Position numbers and translations under genes: made by a program
From: Adiantum capillus-veneris
Lineage: Eukaryota > Streptophyta > Polypodiopsida > Polypodiales > Pteridaceae
Assembly (NCBI GenBank): GCA_014529385.2
Contig: CM043954.1
Coordinates: 3,666,501-3,730,500, forward strand
DNA length: 64,000 bases
Direction: 5' to 3'
In this document: positions 1 to 12,900 of the stretch, piece after piece
Position numbering within the stretch: position 1 is the first letter of the stretch
How the letters are laid out: every line of letters begins with the position of its first letter
Notes under the pieces: generated by a model
What the model saw: the letters and a program-made list of their open reading frames with translations, nothing else
What the model was told of the DNA's origin: nothing
The model's database searches: none

Positions 1-572
1 ATGTTTGCTGTATTTAGCACTTTATCATTGCCCCCAAGGTTCCAATTGTAAGAGATCCATTATCCTTTTGACATGCTCCATGGCTCCTTTTGAATCCAAA
101 GGCCCAAAGGGAACTAAGAAAACATGTATATAGTATCTGCATTGAGCGTGACTATAGAAACTTTGATGATAGGTCCGCAGAATGGCAAAAATGCAACTTT
201 TTTGTACCTATTTTTTTGGCCCAAAAGAAAAAGTGAGGTAAAAGCAACCACATGTTTTGGTCACCCACCCATTGAAGTTAACAGGGCATTTTATCTCATG
301 TCCTACAAAAATCTCCACTCTTATTTATATGCAATCAACCGTAAGAAATTGCTGTTTTGGGCAAAATGCACTGGTCCATCAACTTTGGAGGCTTGTAGTG
401 ACCACGGGATGAGAAAAAATACAAGTTTCTCATTTTTTCCATATGTAGTAGTTATTGAACTATAAGCTCATGAAACGATTTTTGAAAATGAGTGGATCTA
501 CTATGGTTTTGGAATTTTTTCCCAAAACCCTGAAACGACACTTTTACGTCCTGTTAGGTTACCATTCTAGTG
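1..572. other. No recognisable gene
   Basis: I see no domain, splice pattern or repeat unit that I can identify here. A 113-codon open stretch at 124-465 on the plus strand has no recognisable motif and mixed composition, so I do not call it a gene. The stretch ends where the 395-bp direct repeat begins. Confidence 0.5.
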
Positions 573-967
573 TTAAGCTCCCGTTTATAGGAATAACCGG
601 GCCATTAACGACACCGGAATTAACAAAATGATAATTAAATCTCTAGTCGATGACGATGATGGTTACTCTCTCATATCGCTTCATCTCCTTCAATTGCCCG
701 TGGATTCCGCAGTCTTCAATTCAGTTCACTGCCTCGATCATCAAGCCTCTATTATTATCAATTATCCTGCAATTTCCTGCTTTGTGCGCTTTGCACTGCC
801 TTATCTGTCGTTCACGACCTCAACTTCTCCTTTAATCAACTTGATTTTTTGCCTTCAAGCTCCGATTCCCTTTCCAAGTCGCTTTAATCTCCCTTTCTTG
901 ATTACCTTCTTCTGCTCGAAACCTTTCACTCGTTAGATTTTCTCTTCTTAGTTGAATGTCGAGAGCA
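573..967 (+). repeat. Direct repeat DR, copy 1 (about 395 bp)
   Basis: This block is nearly identical to 5783-6180, starting at TTAAGCTCCC and ending at GTTGAATGTC plus a few bases. The two copies are in the same orientation and differ by scattered substitutions and one 3-base indel. Each copy has a parallel open frame of 102-103 codons (628-936 here), but by eye about nine of the differences change the amino acid and about four do not, so the frame looks unselected. The pair could be LTRs of a degraded element or an old segmental repeat. I found no clean TG...CA ends, primer site or target duplication, so I leave it as a repeat. Confidence 0.8.
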
Positions 968-1017
968 AGAGAGGAAGAGTCTTCTTGCTTGTGCACAAGA
1001 AAAATTCCTTTTGCTTA

Positions 1018-1575
<558 letters not shown>

Positions 1576-2093
1576 ATGCAAAAGGCATCAACCTTTTTCT
1601 ATTAATAGTGTGCTCCCTCCCTTAGCAACGACCATAAAAATCCTCTCTATGACGTGGCACAATCGTTTTCGGACATGCATGGAATTTAGCAAGACTGGTG
1701 CCGAATCGCGCCGCCATGGCATGCTCATCAAATCTCTCTTCTTGCTCAGCATCAACCACTCCCTCCCGAAGCGAGCGTGAGCTCCTTTCCGATCCCCTCC
1801 GTCCCTTCTTCGCTCCCTGCATGCCATGCTATTCTTTTCTTTTGCTTTCCCACTAAAGCTCCCATAAATTTTTCCTATTGGGTGGCCATTGGCCATGCCC
1901 TTTAATTGGGTGGCCTTAGCTTATTATATGGGCGGCCTTATGGCTTTGTAAGCCGTATTAGGCATACTCATCGGCCAAAGCTTGCCAAGCTTCTCCATTG
2001 GGCGGCCATAGCCTCCTTGGCTTCTGGGCAGCCTTGCCACTTGGTTAAGTTGGGTGGCCTTTTAGCGCCCGGCTTCCCTCGTAAGGGAACCAC
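1576..2093. other. No gene; degenerate TTGGGTGGCC-like motifs
   Basis: From about 1875 to 2065 the motif TTGGG(T/C)GGCC and variants recur several times at irregular spacing, as in a decayed short tandem repeat. The rest shows nothing I recognise. Confidence 0.4.
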
Positions 2094-2231
2094 ATTTGGG
2101 CATACATAGCGACTAAAGCATCACCAAGCACGAGAACTTCCCACAACAATCATTAACTAACAATTTGGGCATACATAGCGACTAAAGCATCACCAAGCAC
2201 GAGAACTTCCCACAACAATCATTAACTAACA
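2094..2231 (+). repeat. 69-bp tandem duplication
   Basis: Two adjacent copies, at 2094-2162 and 2163-2231, begin with ATTTGGGCATACATAGCG. They appear identical by eye, so the duplication should be young compared with the degenerate sequence around it. Confidence 0.95.
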
Positions 2232-3578
2232 ATTTCTTCGTAAATTTTACTGTGTATACCAGCATCTCAAATAATGCCACATGGTTCTAAGATGCACGCA
2301 TAGGTGATTGCATTTGCCGAAAGGCATTCTCTTCACACTCGGTTGTTTATAGCTTGCATCAAATTCCCAGATAATGCCAAAATTATCCAGCTCAGCACAG
2401 TGCCGGTAGCTGACATCAGCCTCAATCCATATAATCTCATGAACCGAGACTCGGTCTGACAAGTCGTTAATTTATTTAGACTTATCAAACTGCATAGAAG
2501 CATACAAACCCTGATGAGGCTGTAAAATTCCTAGATGGCGCACTGACCGAGCAGACCGGACTGGTACGGAACTGGCCCCCGGTGAATCTTTAATGGCCAA
2601 TAACTTGGCAACATAAACTCCGATCACTGATCTGAAAAGACCGACGCCCTCCAAAAATTGAGCACTTCAGCTCGATGCATTCACTTCAATTCTGTCACCT
2701 CAGCTGTAGTTTCCCAATCCGGTGTGGATCTGCATTAAATCCAACTTGAAACTGCCATAACTTCTTCACCGTAGAATCGACGAGCCGTAAAGACAGGCCA
2801 GTAGAGCACTTTAAGCACTATAGTAGGAGATCATAATATCCCATCTGTGCTCACTTCAAGAATAGTCATTTTTGGCATCATTAAGGTATCAGTTGGTCTT
2901 TTAAAGCCGCATCTGGCATACATTAAGCATTAAACTTGGCCTGTTAACAAGCCATGATCACTGACCATTAATCAAGTAAGCTTTAAATAAGCTTGATATG
3001 TATTTTTCTGGCATCTTTCTTAGCATGGGAGCGGAGCTGCACGACATCCACCCCCTCTGAACCTACACAACCTTTGGTCTGTGCCAACCTCATGTATTAA
3101 GAATCATCAAGAGCATCATCAGATTCATGTAACTCTATGAAAAATGAAATAAGGCTTATCCTTATCATCAATGTTCTTACTTGATCATTAGGTAGCTGTC
3201 CATCAAAAATCTTTGAACTATATCTGCGTATCTTCAAAGCATTCAATTATGGATAACCTGTTTAGTGAAGCCCACTAGACTCAAGTGCTCCAGTTAATGA
3301 TGCACACGGATTGACCATTAAGCTCTCTTTAAGGAATCCTTTCAAGCTCAAGTATGCCTTACTCTGTCTGCACACGGAATGGCCGTCAAGTCCTTTACTT
3401 CAAGTTCTGCTAGCAGAACCAACTCAATAGATGTGAAGATACTTCATCAATTGTCCAAAGAAGTTAGCTGGAAGCCAGCCATGTAATCTTATTGAATGCA
3501 TAACCAAACACTCTTCTAACTTAGCATAATCTAGAAAACAAAACCTTGCATCATGCAGCCTGCTACATCAGGCATCTG
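2232..3578. other. No recognisable gene; 3' flank of the minus-strand acidic gene
   Basis: No open frame with recognisable motifs. It lies directly downstream of the broken minus-strand gene at 3579-5526, so it may hold that gene's 3' untranslated region or further decayed exons. I cannot place an exon with confidence. Confidence 0.35.
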
Positions 3579-5526
3579 CTATCCTCTGCATCTACAACTT
3601 GCACTTTCGTAACCCCCAGGATCAAATGGGATAATAAGGAATTTCCCACACATTGCGGCATCATAATATCCACATGAGCATACATTTCTTGTATCAATCA
3701 ACATCAAGCTCTTTTGGTGCAAATATGTTACCCTTGGTTCAAATAGCACGCAATTACTATGCATACTGATCAGTATCCATCCATATTGAATCTGCTTATG
3801 AATATCCTTAGAATCTCCTGGATCAAACATTATCAAGATCACATAGCATTTATGGGCTCTGCAATATAGTAGAGGGTCACCTGAAGCATCATTCAGCACC
3901 CACATCCCGTAAATTGTTGGCAACTTAAGCTCGTTACCAGAAAGCATTAAAGAAATATGAATCCCTTTTACTAGAATCCAAGACATCACTGACATAAGCA
4001 TCAGTAGGAATAGCATCCAAATCCATCCACTTCTGGCACATTGTCCAAGCGAATGAAAAACCCTGTGCATTTTATCGAGTATCAAGGATGATTTAGCATC
4101 ATCACCCCCTCTAGCTTCATAGCCATCACGAAAACCCTTGGGAGTCTCTCGACCTGTATCATCAGACAAATTTTCACATGTTGGGATTTCAGCTTGATCA
4201 TGAAAAACAACTTTATCTTGTAGATCTTCACCCGTAGCATCCTCGGGAAAATCACCCTTAGAAGTCTCAACATTAATCAAAAACTGTAGGAGTTATCTCC
4301 GCATGTAGTCCATCTACAAGCATAGATGTAAAATCCCTGTCGATAACCTGTTTACAATCAATATCATCCAAGAAATCTTCATACTCCTCGATGTCATCCT
4401 CTGCTTCCTCATCTGCATCCATGTTACTTAGCAATACATTATAGAACTGTAAAGGCTCATCTGGCACCCCCTCTTAAGAGGTATACACATCAGAAAGCTC
4501 TTCTATACTGCCATAAACATTTCCTTCAGATCTAGACAAAAATTCACCGATTATAGCATCCTCTTCTGTGATAGCAACATCTGCAATCATAGGTTCATTG
4601 ACATCCTCAGGCTCATCCTGTGCTGGGTCCACAATTTTAGTCACTTCATCAGCTAATGCGTATATAATAGCTTTATTTATGCAATCATCTGCACCAAACA
4701 TGTTGTCCTGTTCGCCCATAGTGCTGTTAGTTTTAGTAATGTCCTGTAGAGGATCATCTGTTTGATGAACTCCTTCAGAATAAACCATGTCAAGGTTAAC
4801 AACTTGCGAACCGCTTGCTGCACAGTCTATGTCTTCACTGGAACCATTATTAGAAGTAGCGTCCATGCAAGTAATCTTTGAAAAAATTCATATAAATCTG
4901 TTCCAGCATTAAATTCATTGTTTACCTTTTCTTCGTTGCTCAAATTAAGCTCCTCTGAAAGTGAATCTGCTACTTTCAGCTTAGCATTCTCTTTGGCTTT
5001 ACTTCTTGCATAAATATGCTCCCAGAATTCATCATAGTTGAGGATCTGCATCTGATCCCCTTCACCTTTACTGAAGACAACCTTATTTCGTTCAGTAATC
5101 TCGTTTATTTCCCGATCTAGAATCCTTGAGCTTTCATAAATAAATTCCTCTACAAAATACTCCCACCGTGTGGGATATTCTTCTACCAGTTCTTGAACCT
5201 GCTTTTTAAAATTCGAGTTTACAACCTCTTCAAAAGCTGCAATCATCCGATCTTCTGGAACATTTCGGCTCTTCATCTCAGCTTCGTAACATGCAATAAA
5301 ACCTTCTGGATCATATCCCTGAAAATTATAATACTGCTCTTGAACAGCATCAAGTGCTAGCTCTACAGCATCATCAATCTGCTTTTTTATCTGCATGGAT
5401 TTTGCTTCCTGTAGATACACCTGAACCAATTCCATCATTTTTGCAAATCTGAACTGGTAGATTTTTATCAAATCCATTGGCACTGAAATCTTCAATAAAC
5501 TGCTTTAATTGTTCTGGCATCTCCAT
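3579..5526 (-). pseudogene. Unrecognised acidic protein gene broken across several frames
   Basis: Coding-like sequence runs on the minus strand from a candidate ATG at 5526 to a stop at 3579. It needs a frame change near 5490, another near 4850, an in-frame TAA at 4474-4476, and one more change near 4275. The first part (about 220 residues, 5495-4827) is rich in Glu, Lys and Gln and looks helical. The middle (4866-4273) is strongly acidic with Asp-Glu runs. The last part has a hydrophobic stretch near 4050-3960, then a Cys-containing C-terminus. I recognise no domain. The C-terminal part faintly resembles plant F-box/DUF295-type beta-propeller segments, but no diagnostic motif is present. 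Introns could account for some frame changes, but no convincing splice sites were seen, so decay is likelier. Confidence 0.5.
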
Positions 5527-5782
5527 CTTTACCTCCCGCCCCGGCTCGTTTCGCGTCGGGTTCACCAAAGATGTCGGGGGATATGTGTTCGCTACATGAG
5601 CCGGGCAAGCGTCGGGCCTCTGGCTGTGAGAGGTGTGAAAGAGAGAGAATGAGAACAACAGATGGAACTTTGGAAATCACTGTAATCATCAATTAATTGA
5701 TTAACGCTTGTGTACAACTTAATCCTTAGCCAAGGCGAGTTGTTAACAACACTGTCACTTGGATTAGCTGCTAACTAGGAGT

Positions 5783-6180
5783 TTAAGCTCCCATTTATAG
5801 GAATAACCGGTCCATTAACGACACCGGAATTAACAAAATGCTAATTCAATCTCTAGTCGATGACGATGATGGTAACTCTCTCATATCGCTTCATCTGCTT
5901 CAATTGCCCGTGGATTCCGCAGTCTTCAATTCAGTTCACTGCCTCGAACATCAAGCCTCAATTATTATCAATTATCCTGTAATTTCCTGCTTTGTGCGCT
6001 TTGCACTGCCTTATCTGTCGTTCACGACCTCAACTTATCCTTTAATCAACATGATTTTTTATTGCCTTGAAGCTCCGACTCCCTTTCCAAGTCGCTTCAA
6101 TCTTCCTTTCTTGATTACCTTCTTCTGCTCGAAACCTTTCACTCGTTAGATTTTCTCTTCTTAGTTGAATGTCAAGAGCA
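5783..6180 (+). repeat. Direct repeat DR, copy 2 (about 398 bp)
   Basis: Second copy of the repeat at 573-967, same orientation, 4.8 kb apart. The similarity ends at 6180, where the 189-bp satellite begins almost at once. The 130 bp upstream (5650-5780) are not shared with copy 1, so the left end of the repeat is sharp in both copies. Confidence 0.8.
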
Positions 6181-6205
6181 TGACATCTCAATCCATCCCA
6201 ACGGT

Positions 6206-7290
6206 CTATGGTGGCACAATCACCAGTTTTTTACCATTGGTCCCTTAGCGAAGCCAAAACAGAAAAATTGGCAATTGTTCCACCCTAGACCAAAGAGACG
6301 AGTGCGGATGGCCATGAAACTTTGGAGGGGCAGGGAAAGCATTAAAATCCCTACCATGCAAAGTTTCATGGTGATCGCAATCCGTTTCAATGGGCTACGA
6401 TGGCGCAATCGCCAGTTTTTTACCATTGGGCCCTTAGCGAAGCCAAAACGAAAAAAGTGGTGATTGTGCCACCCTAGACCGACAAGACGGGAGCGGATGG
6501 CCATGATACTTTGCAAGGCCAGGTAAAGAATAAAAATATCTACCCTTGAAAAGTTTCATGGGCATCGCAATTCGTCTCGATGATCTACGGTGGCACAATC
6601 ACCAATTTTTGACCATTGGGTCCTTAACGAAGCCAAAACAAAAGAATTGGCGATTGTGACAACCTAGACGAAAGATACGGGAGCCGATGGCCATGAACCT
6701 TTGCAAGGGTGGAGAAATAACAAAAATACCCACCCCTAAAAAGTTTCATGGCCATGGCAATCCGTCTTGACAGTCTACGGTGGCACAATCGCCAGTTTTT
6801 AACCATTGGGCCCTTAGCGAAGTCACGAAAAAATTGGCAATTGTGCCACCCTAGACCAATGAGACGGGAGTGGATGGCCATGAAACTTTGCATGGGTAGG
6901 GAAAACACTTAAATCCCGATCCCTACAAAGTTTGATGGCCATCGCAATCCGTCTCAACGGTCTACGGTGGCACAATCACTAGTTTTTGACCATTGGGCCC
7001 TTAGCAAAGCCAAAACAAAAAATTGGCAATTGTGCCACCCTAGACCGACGAGATGGGAGAGAATGGCCATGAAACTTTTTAGGGGTGGGAAAAGCACTCA
7101 AATCCCCATCCAAACAAAGTTTCATGGCCATTGCAATCCGTTTCGACGATCTACGATGGCATAATCGCCAATTTTTGACCATTGGGTCCTTAACGAAGCC
7201 AAAACGAAAAAATTGGCAATTGTGCCACCCTAAACCAACAAGACGGGAATAGATGGCCATGAAACTTTACAGGGACAAGGAAAGCACCCA
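6206..7290 (+). repeat. 189-bp satellite array, about 5.7 units, each unit a pair of hairpins
   Basis: The landmark CTACG(G/A)TGGC recurs at 6206 (as CTATGG), 6395, 6584, 6775, 6962 and 7151, giving periods of 187-191 bp. Each unit holds two inverted repeats. One pairs TGGCACAATCGCCAATTTTT-like sequence with its near-complement about 30-45 bases later. The other pairs ATGGCCATGAAACTTT with its exact complement about 40 bases later. Because of this symmetry both strands give similar Trp- and His-rich open frames, which are not genes. The array decays into unrelated sequence by about 7290-7300. From 7300 to 7560 I see nothing I can name. Confidence 0.9.
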
Positions 7291-7559
7291 AATTATTGAT
7301 CACAATCTGTATCGATCGTGTAGGGCGTCTTACAACGAATTGGCATTCGTCCCGCTAATGACAGTCAAGACGGCAACGTAAGACCGTGAATCTTTAATGA
7401 ATTAGATCAATGGTAAACCAAAATAAAAACCTATGAATGGTAAGTTCAAAAATGAACATCAAATGAACAAGTGAAAGTACAACAGCATAATATAGAATAT
7501 CAATGAAGCAGAGTATACAAGAATAGAAATGATTGAAAGGGCCAAAAGGTGGAATGTAA

Positions 7560-9235
7560 ATAACACGAATGTAGGGGTCATCGCTAACACTCATCATCAC
7601 AACTATCATCTACAGAAGAAACTCCAATATCATCTGCAAGGTCTAAAACTCTTGCTCTGCTGCAAATTTTCTCCATGATGCTCTCGTGCTCAGCCGAACG
7701 AAAACGCCAGCGAGGGGTGCTCCCTTTCTTCTTGCTGACAATCCTCTCTAGCCTTAGCTTCACAGCAAGGACAAGATGGGAGTAGTGTATGGCTACCTTC
7801 GGCCACTCATACTGTACAAAATGGATGTAGTGCCCACATCCATGGACCTACTAAAAATAGTGTCCTGAAACAACCATACTGTGAGCATCATATGCCTCAC
7901 CATAATCATCCACGGTGGATTCCTAAAGCACATACTTTGCCTTGGTGCACTTAAGAATATAATAGTCAACTCCCTCTACATTTCCCTCTTCATCAATAAC
8001 TACAAAATCATCTCCCTCTGCCAAGTAATCTATGAGAGTATCAACATCATCTGAGAACTATGTAGCCTGGCTATCAATGGAGCTACTTGATGTGGTCATA
8101 CCATGTGATGGTGAAAGAGGTTGTAGTGTCCACCTATTAGCCCACTTTGTCATGGTGCAATTTTCCCACTCACCATGTATGCAGGCATCACAAAAGCATG
8201 AGTGATGCCTAGTAAAGATAGTGGGATCCCTGGCTGTGGTGCACCGGATGCTATGCAGCTCGAGCGTACCTGCTACTGTGTCACAATCCCAGCTAGTGAG
8301 ATCAATATCCTAGCTATCCACACACCAAAAGAGCCTCCTCACTGAGCATCCACTCCCTGGATATGAGCCATGTACCATGTGTTGTGAACACCACTCCACA
8401 ACTTGTCTAGCATCTCTAAATCGGTCACTGTCGTGTCAAAGCTGATATCACCAAAGAGCGTGCTTTACACAAGCGCCTGCACCGTCGCGCTCTCCCTTTC
8501 CATGCCCTGAGTCAAAGAAGCTTCAAATGCAAGGTATGCCACTACTATGGTGCCATCTGTACAACCAAATGAACTGACGTGCAATTTTGAATTGTGCACC
8601 ACAAGCATCCGACCCAAATATAACAACAAGAGAATGAGATGTGGCACTCACAAAGGAATCCATTATGCTCCTGGAAACAATGTTACACAAATTGCGCACT
8701 GTGTGAGCGATTATCACTGATGTTGAAATGGTACTCACATATGATCACTCATGAGTCCTCAAAGCTCTCCACTCCATCAAATGCCGCCTCTACATGATGA
8801 TAAGATATATGGACAAGGATTGCCACGTTCAAGAGCATTTAAAAAGGTTACAGAGAATGAAATAATGCAATTACATAATGTGGCTAAAAATGCAAAGAAA
8901 ATGTAAAGTTATCAAACTATCATCATTTCTACTTTCTTAGAGAAGTGGTATTCGAACTAGATCCCGTGCTGTGGAGCAAAGGTGCAGTTCTCTACGAAAT
9001 CCACGACAGAGACCACAATGTCAATCGAGAAGACGGCAAGGCAAGTACAAAACTGATGATCCTGCCACTTTGCACGATGTTCATACTGCACATATGGATA
9101 CACAGTAGACCTAAAAGCCTGCTTGAAGTACGGACGTGGCACAATATGAGATGTGAGCTGCAACCTACAAGATGTGCCACCTCGAAGACCTGTGTATGTC
9201 TGGTAGTCATCCTGCTGCCATGTAACTGGGTGAAA
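7560..9235 (-). pseudogene. DDE-like transposase relic, copy A
   Basis: Read on the minus strand, this region aligns piecewise with copy B at 16815-20531. It has a VVSVVDF-(V)EN motif near 9000 (first acidic position), an SDACGAQFK segment near 8610 (second Asp), a Cys-rich CFCDAC...W..C segment near 8180, and an acidic EGDDFVV...EGV segment near 8000. In-frame TAG codons interrupt it at 8957-8959, 8058-8060, 7923-7925, and twice in a row at 7848-7853. Copy B has Gln at the positions of the first and of the adjacent pair. The family has the layout of a DDE transposase gene seen in large eukaryotic DNA transposons. I cannot name the superfamily. No terminal repeats or target duplication were found. 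Confidence 0.65.
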
Positions 9236-9433
9236 GCATGAGTAGGTGGAAAGCTATATATGTGATATAATTAAATAGCATAGCATGACATTTGGGATGT
9301 GGTCACTGATGCCATATTTCAGACGTCCAAATTTATATTCTAAAAAATGTTATACTAAAAAATTCAGCCTTCACACACCCACTTTGTTTCATGAGTAGTT
9401 GGCAGTTTCAAACACCGTGCCCCCCAACCCCCC

Positions 9434-9436
<3 letters not shown>

Positions 9437-9525
<89 letters not shown>
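9437..9525 (+). repeat. (CT)n microsatellite
   Basis: About 89 bp of uninterrupted CT repeats, following a C-rich run at 9419-9436. It lies between transposase relic A and the RING-like gene. Confidence 0.98.
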
Positions 9526-9528
<3 letters not shown>

Positions 9529-9953
9529 CGCGTGCTCAAGGTCTATTATGCTTAGAGCTTCTACTGTGCAAGCTTGGATGCTTCAAGGACGATTGCAATA
9601 ACCGCCCTCTTCTCTTCGAGGTATGTCTCTCCCATTGAACATGTACACTCTCTACTGCTTGAGCATGCGCGCCCCACCTGGGATCATTTACCTACATTAA
9701 GCTACATTTGGAGCTGCATGAGTGCCACACCTTGCTCATTTGCAAGAAGAGGCGAGCTCCCGAGGTAATTTGCTAGTCCACAAGCTGCATGCAATCTTGG
9801 GGAAAATCCCATAGCACATCACCTTGAATGCCCTGCTTACAAGAGCAGGCCCATGAAGTTCTTGTTTCTTTTTAGCAGGGATGATAAGCGAGGGCACACC
9901 ACGGCTCATGAGTTCATTGGATGATGTGCAGGTATATCACTTGAGACTGCATC
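9526..9953 (+). other. 5' region of the RING-like gene, possible untranslated exons
   Basis: An open stretch at 9574-9768 ends in a donor-like AGG|TAATTT, and another donor-like site (CGAG|GTATGT) lies near 9618. Just before the candidate start codon there is GTGCAG|GTATAT. These hint at 5' exons, but no protein motif supports a particular model. No TATA box stands out. Confidence 0.3.
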
Positions 9954-12900
9954 ATGGAACCTTCCTCAAAGCATCCGATTCAAGCAAGCAGAAGTCTAGT
10001 TAGGAACATTGAACCACCTCTGCATACGAAGTTTTGTCATCTTGCCGAGGAATTTCATATGGAGCGTGGATTGCCATTGGAGGGAGTTGATCCGCGTAGC
10101 TTGACAGGAAACAATGACATCTCTGAGGAGGACTGGGAAGCTGTCTTTATATGCCCAAAGCCTGTTCCGGGTAGCTAGAAGAAAGTGAAGGCATACCATG
10201 CTCGGTCGGAGTTCTTACAAAAGCTTGTGTGGAGACACTGGGATGTCTACCAGGAGGGTCCCTTCATGTATGAATTAGGGACTCAATTTGCAAAGGCCTT
10301 TGCATTGGAAAACTGCAGTGAATCTGGCAAACATCAAATTTCTTGGGCTATCTTTGCAGAGAGGGCAATGAGAGCCTCAGAAGAAAGACACAACTTGCAA
10401 AACAAGATCAAGAGGTGGGAAGAGCAGATGAGTGGTAGAGGGAGAGGTTCCAAAACCACTGCTGCCTCTACCAGATCATCATTGAAAACACAAGGTACGT
10501 TTGTACCATTGTCAAGCGTGCCTACAGGAGGATTCCTAGTACAATTGGCAGAGGAGGATAGCAGGGCACTTGCAGAAATGAAGAATATTGCAGAGGGCAG
10601 ATTGCAAGACTATAAGTCAAGACTTGAGGGTGCAAAGCAGCAGGTAGAGGATCAAGTCAGAGAATTGCATAGGGCTAAGGGTGCTCAAAGCTCAAACACT
10701 TTGGCCATAAAGTTGCAAACGGAGATTGATTGCGTGCAAGACCCTGTAGCTCGACAACGCCTGATTGATTTGATTGGACAGTTCTCGAGTACTAATAGAG
10801 AGAACGTTGTTGAATTAGAAGCCAATGTGGCTAAAGCAAAGGTGCATACCCTCCTACATGTGCTTCACTTTGTTTTGGAGTATGTGGTTCACTTCCATGT
10901 GGTTATGTGGTTAGAGTGTTATGGATTGTATGGTTATGTACTGTATGAGCATATTCTATTTCTGCTATGTGCTATATAGCACAAAATATGTGCTATATGG
11001 CCACAACATAGCCATCATCTTCATGGAGTGGGTGGTTATATGCTATGTGCTATGTGCTATATGGTCACAACATAGCCATCATCTTCATGGAGTGGGTGGT
11101 TATATGCTATGTGTGGTTATGTGCTATGTGCTTTATAGTTCAATCTAGGTGCAGCATGTTCACAATAGTACCCTCATCTATTTGGAATGTCTGTGATTCT
11201 ATGCTATGTGCTTTGTGTGGTTATGTGCTATGTGATACATAGCACAATGGACATGTGTAATATGTGCTATATAGCATACCTGTATGCTATATGATCACAG
11301 TATAGCCCTAAAGTGTGTGTTAAATATTGATATGTGCTACATAGCACAATATTTTTCTGTGCTATGTGCTAAATAGCACATTTTGTGTGTTATATGTTCA
11401 CAATATAGCCCTGGAGTGTGTGGAATAGTGAATTGTGCTATATAGCACAATTCACTATTTAGAGATTGTTCACAATATAGCCCTGGAGTGTGTGGAATAG
11501 AGATTGTGCTATATAGCACAATCTCTATTTTTGCTATGTGCTACATAGCACATCTCTAATTATGATATGTGCTACATAGCACAATATTTGTGCTATATGC
11601 TATGTGCTATGTCTCATATAGCCCACTGCATATCATATACCCAACAAGCTTGTGCTATATAGCATATAGAGAAAATGTTTGGGCTATATCTGGTATTTTA
11701 AAAAGTCTCTCTGCTATGATCTACAGTGCATACTCTATGTAGCACATTATACTTGGATTGTGCTATGTGCTATATAGCACAATGCATATCATATACCACA
11801 TCAAGATTGTGTTTATAGCATATAGAGTAAGTGCTTGTCTTATATGTGGTATTGCAAATAAGGGATAAGATTCACGCTGCATATTCTTTTTAGCAATCTG
11901 CTTTTGTTGGGTTATTGAGACTTAAATTAGATGTGTTGTCTTATTTGTTTCACAGGCACTACTTGCAGAAGTAGAGACCAACATAGCACAGGAATCAGAG
12001 CACTTTAAATTTTGTGTTACCATGGAGAGGACTTCACATAACGTGGGAGCCAGTTTGATGAAGCCTTTTCCTCCTGTGGATTTTAAGCAGAGCATTAGCG
12101 AGGTGACACTTAATGGGTTCTACCATTGTGTAGGATGTGGATTCCCGTTCGATGCCAGAAGCTTGGATGTATTCTCCCTGCCTTGCACCCATGTGTACCA
12201 TATGCTATGCTTCGCGCATGTATGTAGGGACTATAGCTATTGTGTTGCACTAGATTGCAACATGTCTGTTCCCCCTAGAGCTAAGCATATGATTGGTCTG
12301 AAGGTGCAGAGTGAGATGAAAGAATCAAGTGCAGGTAGTCACTGTGTCAATTATTTACCACTACTATTGCAGGCCCACTTTCCATTGGTAGTTTAAACTC
12401 TTGCATTTAATGAAATCATTTGCAGGTACAGACATTGTAGCAGAGACCTGTATACAAGAATCATTGAGGACAAAAACAGAGAGAGTCTCTATGCAGGCCA
12501 CTGGTAGGTACCAAAATCAGTATTTATGTGTGTATTTTGGGATACTCCAAGTGAGACTTTGTAAATAGATTGCTTTGTAGAACAATCATCGCATGCTTGC
12601 TCCAACAAGACGATGCATTCCACAAGGAAGAATGGATTGATTACCCCAGGGATGAAGCCAGACCTTGAAGCGGAGTCTACCTGCGGGATGCAGCCAGCCC
12701 TTGAAGCGGAGTCTGCCGTAGGGGATGCAGTACGTGGAGTAGTTGAAGACATCTTGATGGCAAAGTCTTCTGCAGTCAAATCACCTAGGCAACAACTAAC
12801 TCCAAGAAGGCTGTTGCGTTCTCCGTTGAGTGCCAAAGCATCACCAAGTGTGGACACTAGAGATGATGCATCAGATGAGGCAGTTACAGATGCGGTGAAA

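Noticed and set aside
124-465. 113-codon open frame
   Set aside because: No motif, no homologue I recognise, no splice or promoter context; open frames of this length are expected by chance in 64 kb.
3579-4280. F-box/DUF295 beta-propeller protein
   Set aside because: Only a vague resemblance in short hydrophobic segments; no F-box or diagnostic propeller motif.
6220-7260. Overlapping Trp/His-rich open frames on both strands
   Set aside because: They arise from the symmetric 189-bp satellite units; frames repeat with the unit and are not conserved as protein.
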